11,278 bases of DNA from JBGTKH01 sp041744735 (GTDB taxonomy: Bacteria > Planctomycetota > Planctomycetia > Pirellulales > Pirellulaceae): assembly GCA_041744735.1 (NCBI GenBank), contig JBGTKH010000178.1, positions 1-11,278 of the forward strand, read 5' to 3'. The number at the start of each line of letters is the position of its first letter. The stretch's first letter is position 1. The notes under the pieces were generated by a model. The model saw nothing but the letters and a program-made list of their open reading frames with translations. It searched no databases and was not told where the DNA came from. Of this stretch, positions 1-6,459 are shown piece by piece. Position numbers and translations under genes: made by a program.

Positions 1-146
1 CAGCCCGCAACCTCAAGAGTGATCATAGACGCCGTTGCCAGACAAGTAAAGCGCCCCTCGAGCAGCCGCTTCCTGCTAGTTTCGGCATCCGAGAAACCAA
101 ACCTTTCGTAAATTTCTCCGGCTGTAATGTGAGCTTTTGGGACCAC
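1..146 (-). CDS. Possible partial ORF running off the left edge, unrecognised
   Basis: On the minus strand an open frame begins with a GTG at 146-144 and stays open to the window edge (about 48 codons). It reads VVPKAHITAGEIYERFGFSD and continues. It overlaps the end of the GNAT remnant by a few bases in another frame, and a stop lies not far upstream in the same frame. There is no clear Shine-Dalgarno and I recognise no family. It may be the start of a real gene lying mostly outside the window, or a chance open frame in decayed DNA. Low confidence. Confidence 0.2.
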   Translation of the reverse strand, partial: MVPKAHITAGEIYERFGFSDAETSRKRLLEGRFTCLATASMITLEVAG

Positions 147-147
147 G

Positions 148-360
148 TCAAAACGAAACCGAAGTCCCCGGAGTGTCCGGCGACCACTTCCTCAGAAAAC
201 AGACGCCGACCTCGCCGATCTTTTGAAATCCCAGCCGCTGGTACCGACGCACCGCCTAGTTGAATGGCTCGACGTGAATCGTGACCGGTTTGCCGGACTG
301 TGCGCCTTCGGCCAAAATGCCTTTCAACAGCGAACTACCGATTCCCTCGCCGCGCTGTTG
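148..360 (-). pseudogene. GNAT N-acetyltransferase, C-terminal remnant with internal TAG
   Basis: Read on the minus strand, the frame gives QQRGEGIGSSLLKGIL, which fits the acetyl-CoA-binding motif A of the GNAT fold (R-x-x-G-x-G, here RGEGIG). It is followed by GKPVTIHVEPFN, then a TAG stop at 258-256, and in the same frame AVRRYQRLGFQKIGEVGVCF. The last part is the motif B region typical of GNAT enzymes (N-x-A-x-x-x-Y-x-x-x-G-F). Translation past the TAG stays in frame to a TGA at 150-148. The upstream half of the enzyme is absent: the DNA above about 350-360 belongs to a surface-protein fragment on the other strand. It is therefore both truncated at the 5' end and interrupted by a nonsense codon. 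GNAT enzymes transfer acetyl groups from acetyl-CoA to amines; the substrate cannot be inferred. Family assignment is fairly firm and function is surely lost. Confidence 0.72.
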
Positions 361-510
361 GCCACCGGCGCTGGCGGCGACCCGATCAGCGACGTGGACA
401 TCGGCGCGGCGGAGGGCCTCGCCATCACGGTGGGTGCCTTCAACGCGGGCGATGGTGCGATCATGCTGAGCGGCTCGGCCTCGCTGGCCGATTATCAAAC
501 GGCGCTGCGG
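349..510 (+). pseudogene. Cadherin-like/extracellular repeat protein fragment
   Basis: Frame 1 reads LAALLATGAGGDPISDVDIG followed by AAEGLAITVGA, then a piece ending SGSASLADYQTALR. Both parts resemble segments of cadherin-like repeats in very large secreted adhesins of planctomycetes and other bacteria. The first resembles the DxDxGAxEGIAxT section with its calcium-type acidic residues. The second resembles the strand ending in YQTALRxI. The middle of such a repeat is missing, so the fragment looks internally deleted. The recognisable frame stops after TALR around 510, and the natural continuation (AIHSTANPD) is in frame 2. That implies one extra base in the GC-rich run near 505-512. There is no start codon with a ribosome binding site and no signal peptide. 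It is a remnant, not a gene. Confidence 0.5.
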
Positions 511-511
511 C

Positions 512-1000
512 GCGATCCACAGCACGGCCAACCCCGATACAGCTGGCGGTCCCGCGACGCTTTGCGCCAGCATTACGGGAAACAACCTCAGCGCTGCTGG
601 CAACACAATCGACGTCGAAGAGACAGCAGGCACGTTGAATATCGAACAGGCCAGCTCGGCCGCGCTCGCGGCGGCCAACGGAGGCGCCACGGTGAACGTC
701 ATCGGTGCCCCCGCATTCGGCGTTACCTGCCCGGCATTTATTTCCGTTTCAGTATCCCCGACTTCCGTAGCCGAGAACGGCGGCAACATCACCTTCACGC
801 TGACGCGCACGGGCAGCACTGCCGCGGCACTGAACGATGTGCCTTTCAGCATGATCGGTACGGCCAGCTTCAAGGGCACGGCCGACTACACCGTCGTTAC
901 GGGCGGCGCCGTGACGTTCAACACCGGAAACGGCACGGGCACGGTCGACTTCGCGGCCGGCAGTGCGACGGCTACGATCACTGTGGATCCCACGGGCGAC
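512..1000 (+). pseudogene. Surface protein fragment with truncated Calx-beta domain
   Basis: Frame 2 continues from the frameshift. It has a stretch like the low-complexity beta-helix parts of secreted proteins (ATLCASITGNNLSAAGNTID, then TAGTLNIEQASSAALAAANG). A Calx-beta domain follows at about 740-1000, with SVSPTSVAENGGNITFTLTR, then GSTAAALNDVPFS, GTADYTVVTGGAVTF and FAAGSATATITVDPTGD. Calx-beta domains are extracellular beta-sandwich calcium-binding repeats; the usual terminal strand with its acidic DET motif is missing. After GD near 1000 the homology stops abruptly and another fragment begins in frame 3. Parts may come from more than one parent protein. A TTG at 635 is the first possible start in this frame, but no ribosome binding site supports it. 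Confidence 0.55.
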
Positions 1001-1169
1001 CGGATTGACCGTTGTCATCGCGCCGCCTGCGGCCCTACAGCGGCTTGATCGCGACGAGTGGAACCGGGCGCTCGACGATCTGCTGGCCAGCGGCTACGAT
1101 CCGTCGGACGACGAATTGGACCGATTGCTCAACGTGCTCGCCAATGATTTGGCCCACACCCGCCTGTGA
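1001..1169 (+). pseudogene. C-terminal fragment of an unrecognised protein
   Basis: Frame 3 reads LTVVIAPPAALQRLDRDEWN, then RALDDLLASGYDPSDDELDR and LLNVLANDLAHTRL, and stops at TGA 1167-1169. It is acidic, predicted mainly helical, and has the coding character of a real protein end (regular DDEL/DELD pattern). The reading frame is only open back into the Calx-beta fragment, so its own N-terminus has been lost at a junction near 1000. I do not recognise the family. The following transposase fragment begins within a few bases of the stop. Confidence 0.35.
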
Positions 1170-1171
1170 TG

Positions 1172-1367
1172 ACGCAACCCCGCTGGGTGACGTCGGCCTG
1201 GATCAAAGAGCGGGAAACACGCCTCGCCGATTTCGCCTGGCAAGGTGGCTACGGCGCGTTTTCAGTCAGCCAGTCCGACGTGGCGCGAGTCGTCGAATTC
1301 ATTCGGCGCCAAGAGGAGCACCACCGGCGGTTCGATTTCAAGTCGGAACTGCGCACGTTGTTGGAAC
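1172..1367 (+). pseudogene. REP-associated Y1 (IS200-like) transposase, C-terminal fragment
   Basis: The frame reads WVTSAWIKERETRLADFAWQ, then GGYGAFSVSQSDVARVVEFI and RRQEEHHRRFDFKSELRTLL. The block FAWQxGYGAFSVSQS-x(n)-QEEHHRR-x-F-x-x-E-x-R-x-L-L is characteristic of the TnpA-REP (RAYT) type of Y1 transposase frequent in planctomycetes. These enzymes act on single-stranded DNA at REP palindromes, using an HUH motif and a catalytic tyrosine. Only the C-terminal third is present: the HUH region is missing. In this family the YIxxQ tyrosine lies where the fragment has FIRRQ, so the likely nucleophile is phenylalanine. The usual ending (YDERYVW) is absent because the group II intron sequence begins at about 1368. 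The GTG/ATG at 1166-1171 are chance starts. Confidence 0.7.
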
Positions 1368-1816
1368 GTGAGCGCCCAGCAGGGACATTGCATGGCGGGC
1401 CGGGGTCAATGGGCGGATAGAGAAAAGGTGTCAGGGAAAACGCCGGGATAAACCGGACTGGAGTTGCGAATGAAAGAGTCGTACGAGAAAGGTTCAGCCA
1501 ACCGCTCGGCCTCGAACCCTACGCCAGCGATGGCAACGTCGCGGGTGTGGTATGGGCCAGAGGTACACGCAGGCCAGGTATTCAGCTCCGAAATCACCAC
1601 GCTCGCGTGCCCACGCGGTCCTGACGGTGGAAGGCAACACGCGACACGGCGTATCATGGCGAGTCGTGCCGCGACGCGGCGGAGTCTTAGACCCTGGGCA
1701 TGTGTGGATACTCCAGTCGCGAGAACCGGGAGGTCCTGTTGGTTTCCGTCCGGCAGTGACGGCATGTTCATCGCCGGGCGGAACGGTCAGCAAACGTCCC
1801 CGACGGTAAGGCTGAC

Positions 1817-3356
1817 ATGAACGCTGACTGGAATTCAGATGAGTTCGTAGTACCTGCGACCTCGGCGAACAACGATGCTGCTGAAGCATCCGCGGAGTTG
1901 AGCGAGGGAAGGGACTCAGCCAAGAGGAACGCTGAACAAACTGCCTTGCACCGGACACTGGGCCGGACTCAACGCAGGTCGCGTGGTTTGCTTGGCGTGC
2001 GGGAAGCTGCCCGTCAGGACAGCACGCTCAAGTTTACGGCCTTGTTGCACCACGTCAACGAAGATTGCCTGACCGAAGCGTTCTTCAACTTGAAGAAGAC
2101 GGCGGCGGTCGGAGTGGATGGTGTGACTTGGCATGACTATGAGCGAAACTTGGAGGCCAACATGGCGGACCTTCACGACCGTCTTCACCGAGGAGCCTAC
2201 CGGGCGTTGCCTTCTCGTCGAAGCTGGATTCCCAAGCCGGACGGCCGCAAGCGGCCTGTGGGCATCGCTGCGTTGGAGGATAAAATCGTCCAGCAAGCGG
2301 TGTTGTGGGTTCTCCAGAGCATCTATGAGCAAGACTTCCTTGGTTTCAGCTACGGCTTCCGCCCTGGTCGCTCTCAGCACAACGCACTCGATGCGTGGAG
2401 CGTGGCGATCACGAGCAAGAAGGTGAACTGGATACTGGATGCAGATGTCGAAGGCTTCTTGGATTCGATCGATCATTCATGGTTGATTACGTTTCTGGAG
2501 CCGACCAACGCTGCGCGTCGGTGCCCGATCGGCGATCCGCGCATTCTTCGTTTGATCCGCAAGTGGCTTCACGCCGGGGTCATCGAAGACGGCCAGTGGT
2601 CAGCGACGACGGCGGGGTCGCCGTCGACCCACGAAGCGTGTGTGCCCGTCGGTGATTTCACCGTTACTCTCGAACGTGTTCCTGCATTACGTGTTTGACC
2701 TGTGGATCGAATGGTGGCGGAAACAACACTGCCGCCGCGATGTCGTGGTAGTACGCTACGCGGACGACTTCGTGATTGGCTTCGAGAGCCACGCGGAAGC
2801 CACGGCGTGCCTGGAGGCACTCCGGGAACGCTTCGCCAAGTTTGGCTTGAAGCTGCACGACGGCAAGACGCGCTTGATCGAGTTCAGCCGCTATGCGATC
2901 GAACGACGATACGCGCGTGGCGCGGGCCGGCCTGAGACGTTCGACTTTCTTGGTTTTACACACCAGTGTGCCAAGACGCGATCGCAGGGCTGGTTCACGA
3001 TCCACCGTCACAGTGTGGCGAAGCGTATGCGTGCGACCTTGCGCGCGATCAAACTGGAACTGCGAAAACGGATGCACGCCCCACTTGGCGAAACGGGCCG
3101 ATGGCTCCGACGTGTTGTGCAAGGCTGGCTGAACTATCACGCCGTGCCGAGCAACAGTCACCGCATCGGCCAGTTCGTTGACGAGGTCACTCGTCTGTGG
3201 TTGCATGGAATTCGCCGCCGCAGCCAGCGCGGTCGTTCGCGTTGGACGTGGGCGCGGATGCAGCGTTTAGCGCGTCTGCATGTACCTCGTCCCCGCATCG
3301 TCCATCCTTATTCCGACCAACGGTTTCGCGCTCGACTCAAGGCAGGAGCCGTATGA
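1817..3356 (+). pseudogene. ltrA: Group II intron reverse transcriptase/maturase, frameshifted
   Basis: ATG 1817 follows AAGG by six bases. Frame 2 carries the N-terminal RT blocks: AAVGVDGVTWHDYERNL, IPKPDGRKRPVGIAALEDKI, GFSYGFRPGRSQHNALDA and DADVEGFLDSIDH (first catalytic aspartate). It reaches TAGSP at residue 269 (2621-2623) and then loses the family pattern. It resumes in frame 3 at 2652 as VISPLLSNVFLHYVFDLWIE, with catalytic YADD at 2757-2768, GLKLHDGKTRLIEF, FDFLGF, and the maturase X domain (VVQGWLNYHAVPSNSHRIG). About 28 bases stand where some nine would encode the expected Q-G-x, so a net gain of about 19 bases destroys the QG motif and shifts the frame. There is no HNH endonuclease domain at the C-terminus. 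The stop TGA at 3354-3356 lies inside domain V. Unless rescued by sequencing correction, the protein is dead. Confidence 0.88.
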
Positions 3357-3378
3357 GGTAATTCTTCACGTACGGATC
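3346..3378 (+). ncRNA. Group II intron domain V (degenerate)
   Basis: GAGCCGTA (3346-3353) pairs with TACGGATC (3371-3378), and an upper stem TGAGG/CTTCA sits above the two-base CG bulge, the standard layout of domain V. Two departures are visible. The AGC triad partner that is normally a G.U wobble (from GGTTC) is here G opposite A (GGATC). The apical loop is TAATT, one base shorter than usual and without the normal GNRA tetraloop. Total length is 33 rather than the usual 34. The end of the reverse transcriptase ORF overlaps its 5' strand. Confidence 0.7.
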
Positions 3379-3383
3379 TGTGC

Positions 3384-3418
3384 GGGGGGCCGCCGGCAAC
3401 GGCGGTCCCTACCGCGAT
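3384..3418 (+). ncRNA. Group II intron domain VI and 3' splice end
   Basis: A G-rich 5' strand and CCGCCG (3390-3395) pair with CGGCGG (3400-3405) and CCC (3407-3409) around a GCAA loop. The following TACC places an unpaired A at 3411, seven bases before the proposed 3' intron end at CGAT (3418), matching the usual branch-point distance. The sequence then changes to AACCTTATCTAG, which I take as 3' exon. Confidence 0.6.
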
Positions 3419-3509
3419 AACCTTATCTAGACGGTTGGGCCGTTGTGGTTTAACGATGAAGCAAAGCTGTCGAATCACTGCTATCGGCAAGACACAATGG
3501 AGGCGGTTC

Positions 3510-3710
3510 ATGTGCCACTCAACGAGTAGCACGACGCGCCGATTCCAAACTGTTCCATTTTTCTGGTGTCTGACGTTGATTCTCCTTTCGCTGTCCGCAA
3601 CTGCCGCCGACCACGATTTCGCCAACCGATTGCGCAGCCAGTGCGCGATTCCGTGGCAGTTCCGGCTTGTTGACATCCGCATCTGGCGACTTTCGGATGC
3701 GTATCGTTGA
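3510..3710 (+). CDS. Short secreted-type hypothetical protein (66 aa)
   Basis: ATG at 3510 has an excellent Shine-Dalgarno, GGAGG at 3499-3503, six bases upstream. I therefore prefer it to the longer frame opening at 3435. The product begins with a basic stretch (STTRRFQ) followed by a hydrophobic core FFWCLTLILLSLSATAA, a clear Sec signal peptide with a likely cleavage after SATAA. Only about 33 residues follow (DHDFANRLRSQCAIPWQFRL, then VDIRIWRLSDAYR). That is short for an exported protein of this type, so it may be the N-terminus of a larger secreted protein truncated by rearrangement. It lies about 90 bases past the intron end and belongs to the accessory block rather than to glnN. No family recognised. 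Confidence 0.4.
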   Translation: MCHSTSSTTRRFQTVPFFWCLTLILLSLSATAADHDFANRLRSQCAIPWQFRLVDIRIWRLSDAYR

Positions 3711-3796
3711 TCGAGTTCGAATCGAAACGCGAGTTTTCGCAGAAATTCTTCCCTAAGTCAGTTAATCAGGCGGATTTGGCGATCAACGGCCGATTC

Positions 3797-3812
3797 GGGC
3801 ACTGAGGTTGCT
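3797..3812 (+). promoter_or_regulatory. Sigma-54-like -24/-12 promoter for glnN
   Basis: GGGCAC-TGAGG-TTGCT matches the RpoN consensus TGGCAC-N5-TTGCW with the exact spacing. The invariant GG (-24) and GC (-12) are present; mismatches are the first T (G here) and the G after CAC (T here). Transcription would start near 3823, leaving a leader of about 130 nt. Sigma-54 control of glutamine synthetase under nitrogen limitation is well established in other bacteria; here it is inferred from the element only. No NtrC-type enhancer was recognised upstream. Confidence 0.5.
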
Positions 3813-3820
3813 GTCACGGG

Positions 3821-3851
3821 ACCAGCGTAACAGGGCGCCGCTGGTGCGCCC
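3821..3851 (+). promoter_or_regulatory. Overlapping alternative hairpins in the glnN leader
   Basis: ACCAGCG (3821-3827) is complementary to CGCTGGT (3839-3845). The same CGCTGGT is the complete loop of a second hairpin, GGGCGC (3833-3838) with GCGCCC (3846-3851). Both stems cannot form fully together because no linker remains to cross the first helix, so the arrangement is potentially bistable. If transcription starts at about 3823 the first stem shrinks to five pairs. GC-rich chance pairing cannot be excluded. Confidence 0.35.
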
Positions 3852-3953
3852 GCGGTGGGAATGCCAGGGATCGGCAATGGTTCTCAGTTCTTAAGCCAAA
3901 GCTAGGCGGGCCGCGGCTTCCTTTTGGTTTCGCGTATTTGTAAGGAACGATCA

Positions 3954-6224
3954 GTGAGTACAACGTTAAGTAAGTCGAGTAAGTCGGTCGGCGGAAACAA
4001 TCAATCCAATGGTGCAGCCGCGTCAACCGCGCGCGGCGTTGCGGTTGGGGGTTCAGCTCGGATGGCCGCGATTTCGGCCGTCACCAACTACAAGCCGCTT
4101 TCAGCCCCGTTGAATTTTGCCGAAACGTCGGCGCAAGAGTTGTTCGGGGCGAATGTGTTCGGCAAGGCGGTCATGCAAGACCGTTTGCCCAAGCCGGTCT
4201 TTAAGTCGCTGATGAAGACGATCGAGTCGGGAGAAAAGCTCGACGCCTCGACGGCCGACGTGGTGGCGTCGGCCATGAAGGATTGGGCGATTGAAAAAGG
4301 CGCGACGCACTACGCCCACGTGTTCTATCCGTTGACCGGCGCGACCGCCGAAAAGCACGACAGTTTTTTGGCTCCCGACGGCGCCGGCGGTGCGGTTGCC
4401 GAGTTTAGCGGCAAGCAACTGATTCAAGGCGAACCGGACGGCTCGAGCTTTCCGACGGGCGGGATCCGGCAAACGTTCGAGGCCCGCGGTTACACGATTT
4501 GGGACGTGACGAGCCCGGCCTACATTCTCGAAAACCCGAACGGTACGACGCTGTGCATTCCCACGGCCTTCGTTTCGTGGACGGGCGAGGCGCTCGACAA
4601 GAAGACACCGCTGTTGCGGTCGATACAAGCGCTCAACAAACAGGCGCAACGCATCTTGAAGTTGTTCGGCCATGCCGATGCCGCGTTCGTCGCATCGACT
4701 GCGGGGCCCGAACAAGAGTACTTCCTGATCGACCGGCACTTCTTTTTCGCCCGCCCCGATTTGCTCACGGCCGGCCGGACGCTATTCGGCGCCAAGCCGC
4801 CTAAGGGCCAAGAGTTTGAGGACCATTACTTCGGCGCGATTCCCGAGCGCGTCTTGGCGTTCATGCTCGAGTCCGAACGGGAATTGTTTAAGCTGGGGAT
4901 TCCGGTCAAGACGCGACACAACGAAGTAGCACCGGCGCAATATGAGATCGCACCGATCTTCGAGTCGGCGAATCTGGCCAACGACCACCAGCATATGCTG
5001 ATGATCACGCTACGGAGGGTCGCGGAAAAGTACGGCATGACTTGCTTGACGCACGAAAAGCCATTTGCCGGCGTAAACGGTTCGGGCAAACACGTGAACT
5101 GGTCGCTGGGCAGCAAGTCACAAGGGAACCTGCTCGATCCGGGCGATACTCCGCATGACAACGCACAGTTCCTGGTCTTCTGCGCCGCCGTGATCCGTGC
5201 GGTCTACAAGTTTCAGGGTTTGCTGCGAGCGGTTGTCGCGACGGCGGGGAACGATCACCGCTTGGGCGCGAACGAAGCCCCGCCGGCGATCATCTCGATT
5301 TTCCTCGGCGACCAACTGACCGACATCTTCCAGCAGATCAAGGCGGGCGGCGCCAACTCGTCGCTGAAGTCCGGCACGTTGACCGTCGGCGTCGACGTCT
5401 TGCCGCCGTTGCCAAAGGACGCGGGAGACCGAAACCGAACTAGCCCGTTTGCCTTCACGGGGAATCGGTTTGAGTTCCGCGCGGTCGGAGCGAATCAATC
5501 GATCGCCGGGCCGCTGGTCGCGATGAATACGATTGTCGCCGAGTCGCTGGATTATTGTGCCCAGAAACTCGAACAGGCCACGGCAGCCGGTCCGAGCACG
5601 CTGCACAGCGCCGTGCAGAAGTTGTTGACCGAGATCATCAACGAGTGCGAGCCAATTATCTTCAACGGCGACGGATATTCGGCCGCTTGGCATGCTGAAG
5701 CCGCCAAACGCGGCCTGTTGAATGCCAAGACCACCCCGGAGGCTTTGCCGTTTCTGCAATCGCCGGAAGTGATCGCGCTGTTCAGCAAGTACAACGTGCT
5801 GTCCGAACGCGAACTGCAAAGCCGGCTGGAAACGTACCTCGAGCAATACTGCAAGACCGTTTCGACCGAGGCCAGACTGATGATCGAAATGGCCCGCACG
5901 CTGATCTTTCCGGCGGCGATTCGTTATCAAAACGAACTGGCCTCAACGTGTGCGAATCTGAAGGCCCTGGAGTACGACTTCGACACCGACACGCTCGACA
6001 AGATGACCGAGCTGGTCAAATCGCTGCAAGACAGCATCGCGCTGTTGGACAAAGCCCTGAAGCACAACGGTGCCGGCAACTTGCTCGAGGAAGCCCATCA
6101 CTTCTGCGAGGAAGTGGTGCCGGCGATTTTGGCCGTCCGCTCGTACGCCGATGAACTAGAAGGCTACGTCGCCGACGACCTCTGGCCGTTGCCAACCTAT
6201 CAGGAAATGCTGTTCATCAAATAG
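3954..6224 (+). CDS. glnN: Glutamine synthetase type III
   Basis: This enzyme condenses glutamate and ammonia to glutamine using ATP, the main entry of ammonium into organic nitrogen; it is a cytosolic oligomer. From GTG 3954 (AAGGA seven bases upstream) the product has 756 residues, slightly above the usual 700-730 because of a Ser/Gly/Ala-rich N-terminal tail of about 40 residues. The longer frame from TTG 3924 lacks a ribosome binding site. GSIII hallmarks are KGATHYAHVFYPLTG at about 115-129 followed by AEKHDSF, EFSGKQLIQGEPDGSSFPTG, GPEQEYFLID at about 251-260 (acidic metal ligands), and NGSGKHVNWSLG at about 376-387. NDHRLGANEAPPAIISIFLG and a long helical C-terminal region complete the pattern. 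The gene is monocistronic, with a sigma-54-like promoter and leader before it and a strong terminator after it. It is intact, in contrast to the broken genes to its left. Confidence 0.96.
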   Translation: MSTTLSKSSKSVGGNNQSNGAAASTARGVAVGGSARMAAISAVTNYKPLSAPLNFAETSAQELFGANVFGKAVMQDRLPKPVFKSLMKTIESGEKLDASTADVVASAMKDWAIEKGATHYAHVFYPLTGATAEKHDSFLAPDGAGGAVAEFSGKQLIQGEPDGSSFPTGGIRQTFEARGYTIWDVTSPAYILENPNGTTLCIPTAFVSWTGEALDKKTPLLRSIQALNKQAQRILKLFGHADAAFVASTAGPEQEYFLIDRHFFFARPDLLTAGRTLFGAKPPKGQEFEDHYFGAIPERVLAFMLESERELFKLGIPVKTRHNEVAPAQYEIAPIFESANLANDHQHMLMITLRRVAEKYGMTCLTHEKPFAGVNGSGKHVNWSLGSKSQGNLLDPGDTPHDNAQFLVFCAAVIRAVYKFQGLLRAVVATAGNDHRLGANEAPPAIISIFLGDQLTDIFQQIKAGGANSSLKSGTLTVGVDVLPPLPKDAGDRNRTSPFAFTGNRFEFRAVGANQSIAGPLVAMNTIVAESLDYCAQKLEQATAAGPSTLHSAVQKLLTEIINECEPIIFNGDGYSAAWHAEAAKRGLLNAKTTPEALPFLQSPEVIALFSKYNVLSERELQSRLETYLEQYCKTVSTEARLMIEMARTLIFPAAIRYQNELASTCANLKALEYDFDTDTLDKMTELVKSLQDSIALLDKALKHNGAGNLLEEAHHFCEEVVPAILAVRSYADELEGYVADDLWPLPTYQEMLFIK

Positions 6225-6260
6225 CGGCTTCTTTTCGAGTCGCTAGTTTTCAATCGACAC

Positions 6261-6297
6261 GCAGCCCGGTTGCCCCGCGCGGCCGGGCTGCTTTCTT
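6261..6297 (+). terminator. Intrinsic terminator after glnN
   Basis: GCAGCCCGG (6261-6269) and CCGGGCTGC (6283-6291) form a perfect nine-pair GC-rich stem with a 13-base loop, followed directly by TTTCTT. It lies 37 bases after the glnN stop. Confidence 0.85.
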
Positions 6298-6459
6298 GCG
6301 CACGCGTCTCATGCGATTCACGCAACTGGCGGACGAGCCTATTGACTGTCAACCGTCCAGCGGTGAAGTTAGAGGAACAATGTGCCGATTAAACGCGGCG
6401 AGTAACCCTGAGTGCCGCGGTGGTTTCGCGCGGCGGCCATGTTAGTTGGACAATTCAAA

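Larger units (their letters stand above)
1368..3418 (+). mobile_element. Group II intron, ORF-bearing, probably inactive
   Basis: The element contains a group II intron reverse transcriptase/maturase, directly followed by recognisable domain V and VI RNA. Upstream, domain I-III-like text is present, including an ACCGGACTGGAGTTGCGAAT stretch near 1450-1470 of a kind I associate with this intron type. The 3' end is placed at 3418 (CCGCGAT), seven bases after the presumed branch A at 3411. The 5' end is less certain. Homology of the interrupted transposase fragment ends near 1367, and GTGAG at 1368-1372 (consensus GUGYG) fits; GTGTC at 1428 is the alternative. Domains I-III would then span about 390-450 nt, which is compact. 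The encoded protein is frameshifted and domain V is altered, so mobility and self-splicing are probably lost. Small ORFs on both strands between 1400 and 1960 are shadows of intron RNA. Confidence 0.75.

Noticed and set aside
256..879. Minus-strand 207-codon open frame
   Set aside because: Only its last 30 or so residues (GNAT motif A) make sense; the rest is antisense to the surface-protein fragments and has no homology pattern.
1464..1820. ORFs on both strands in the 5' part of the intron
   Set aside because: The stretch matches domain I-III intron RNA; the frames have skewed composition and no homology.
3833..3851. The GGGCGC hairpin as a rho-independent terminator
   Set aside because: No T-run follows the stem; it is better viewed as part of a leader fold.
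5118..5930. Minus-strand 270-codon open frame inside glnN
   Set aside because: Antisense shadow of a strongly conserved coding region in GC-rich DNA; no recognisable motif or ribosome binding site.
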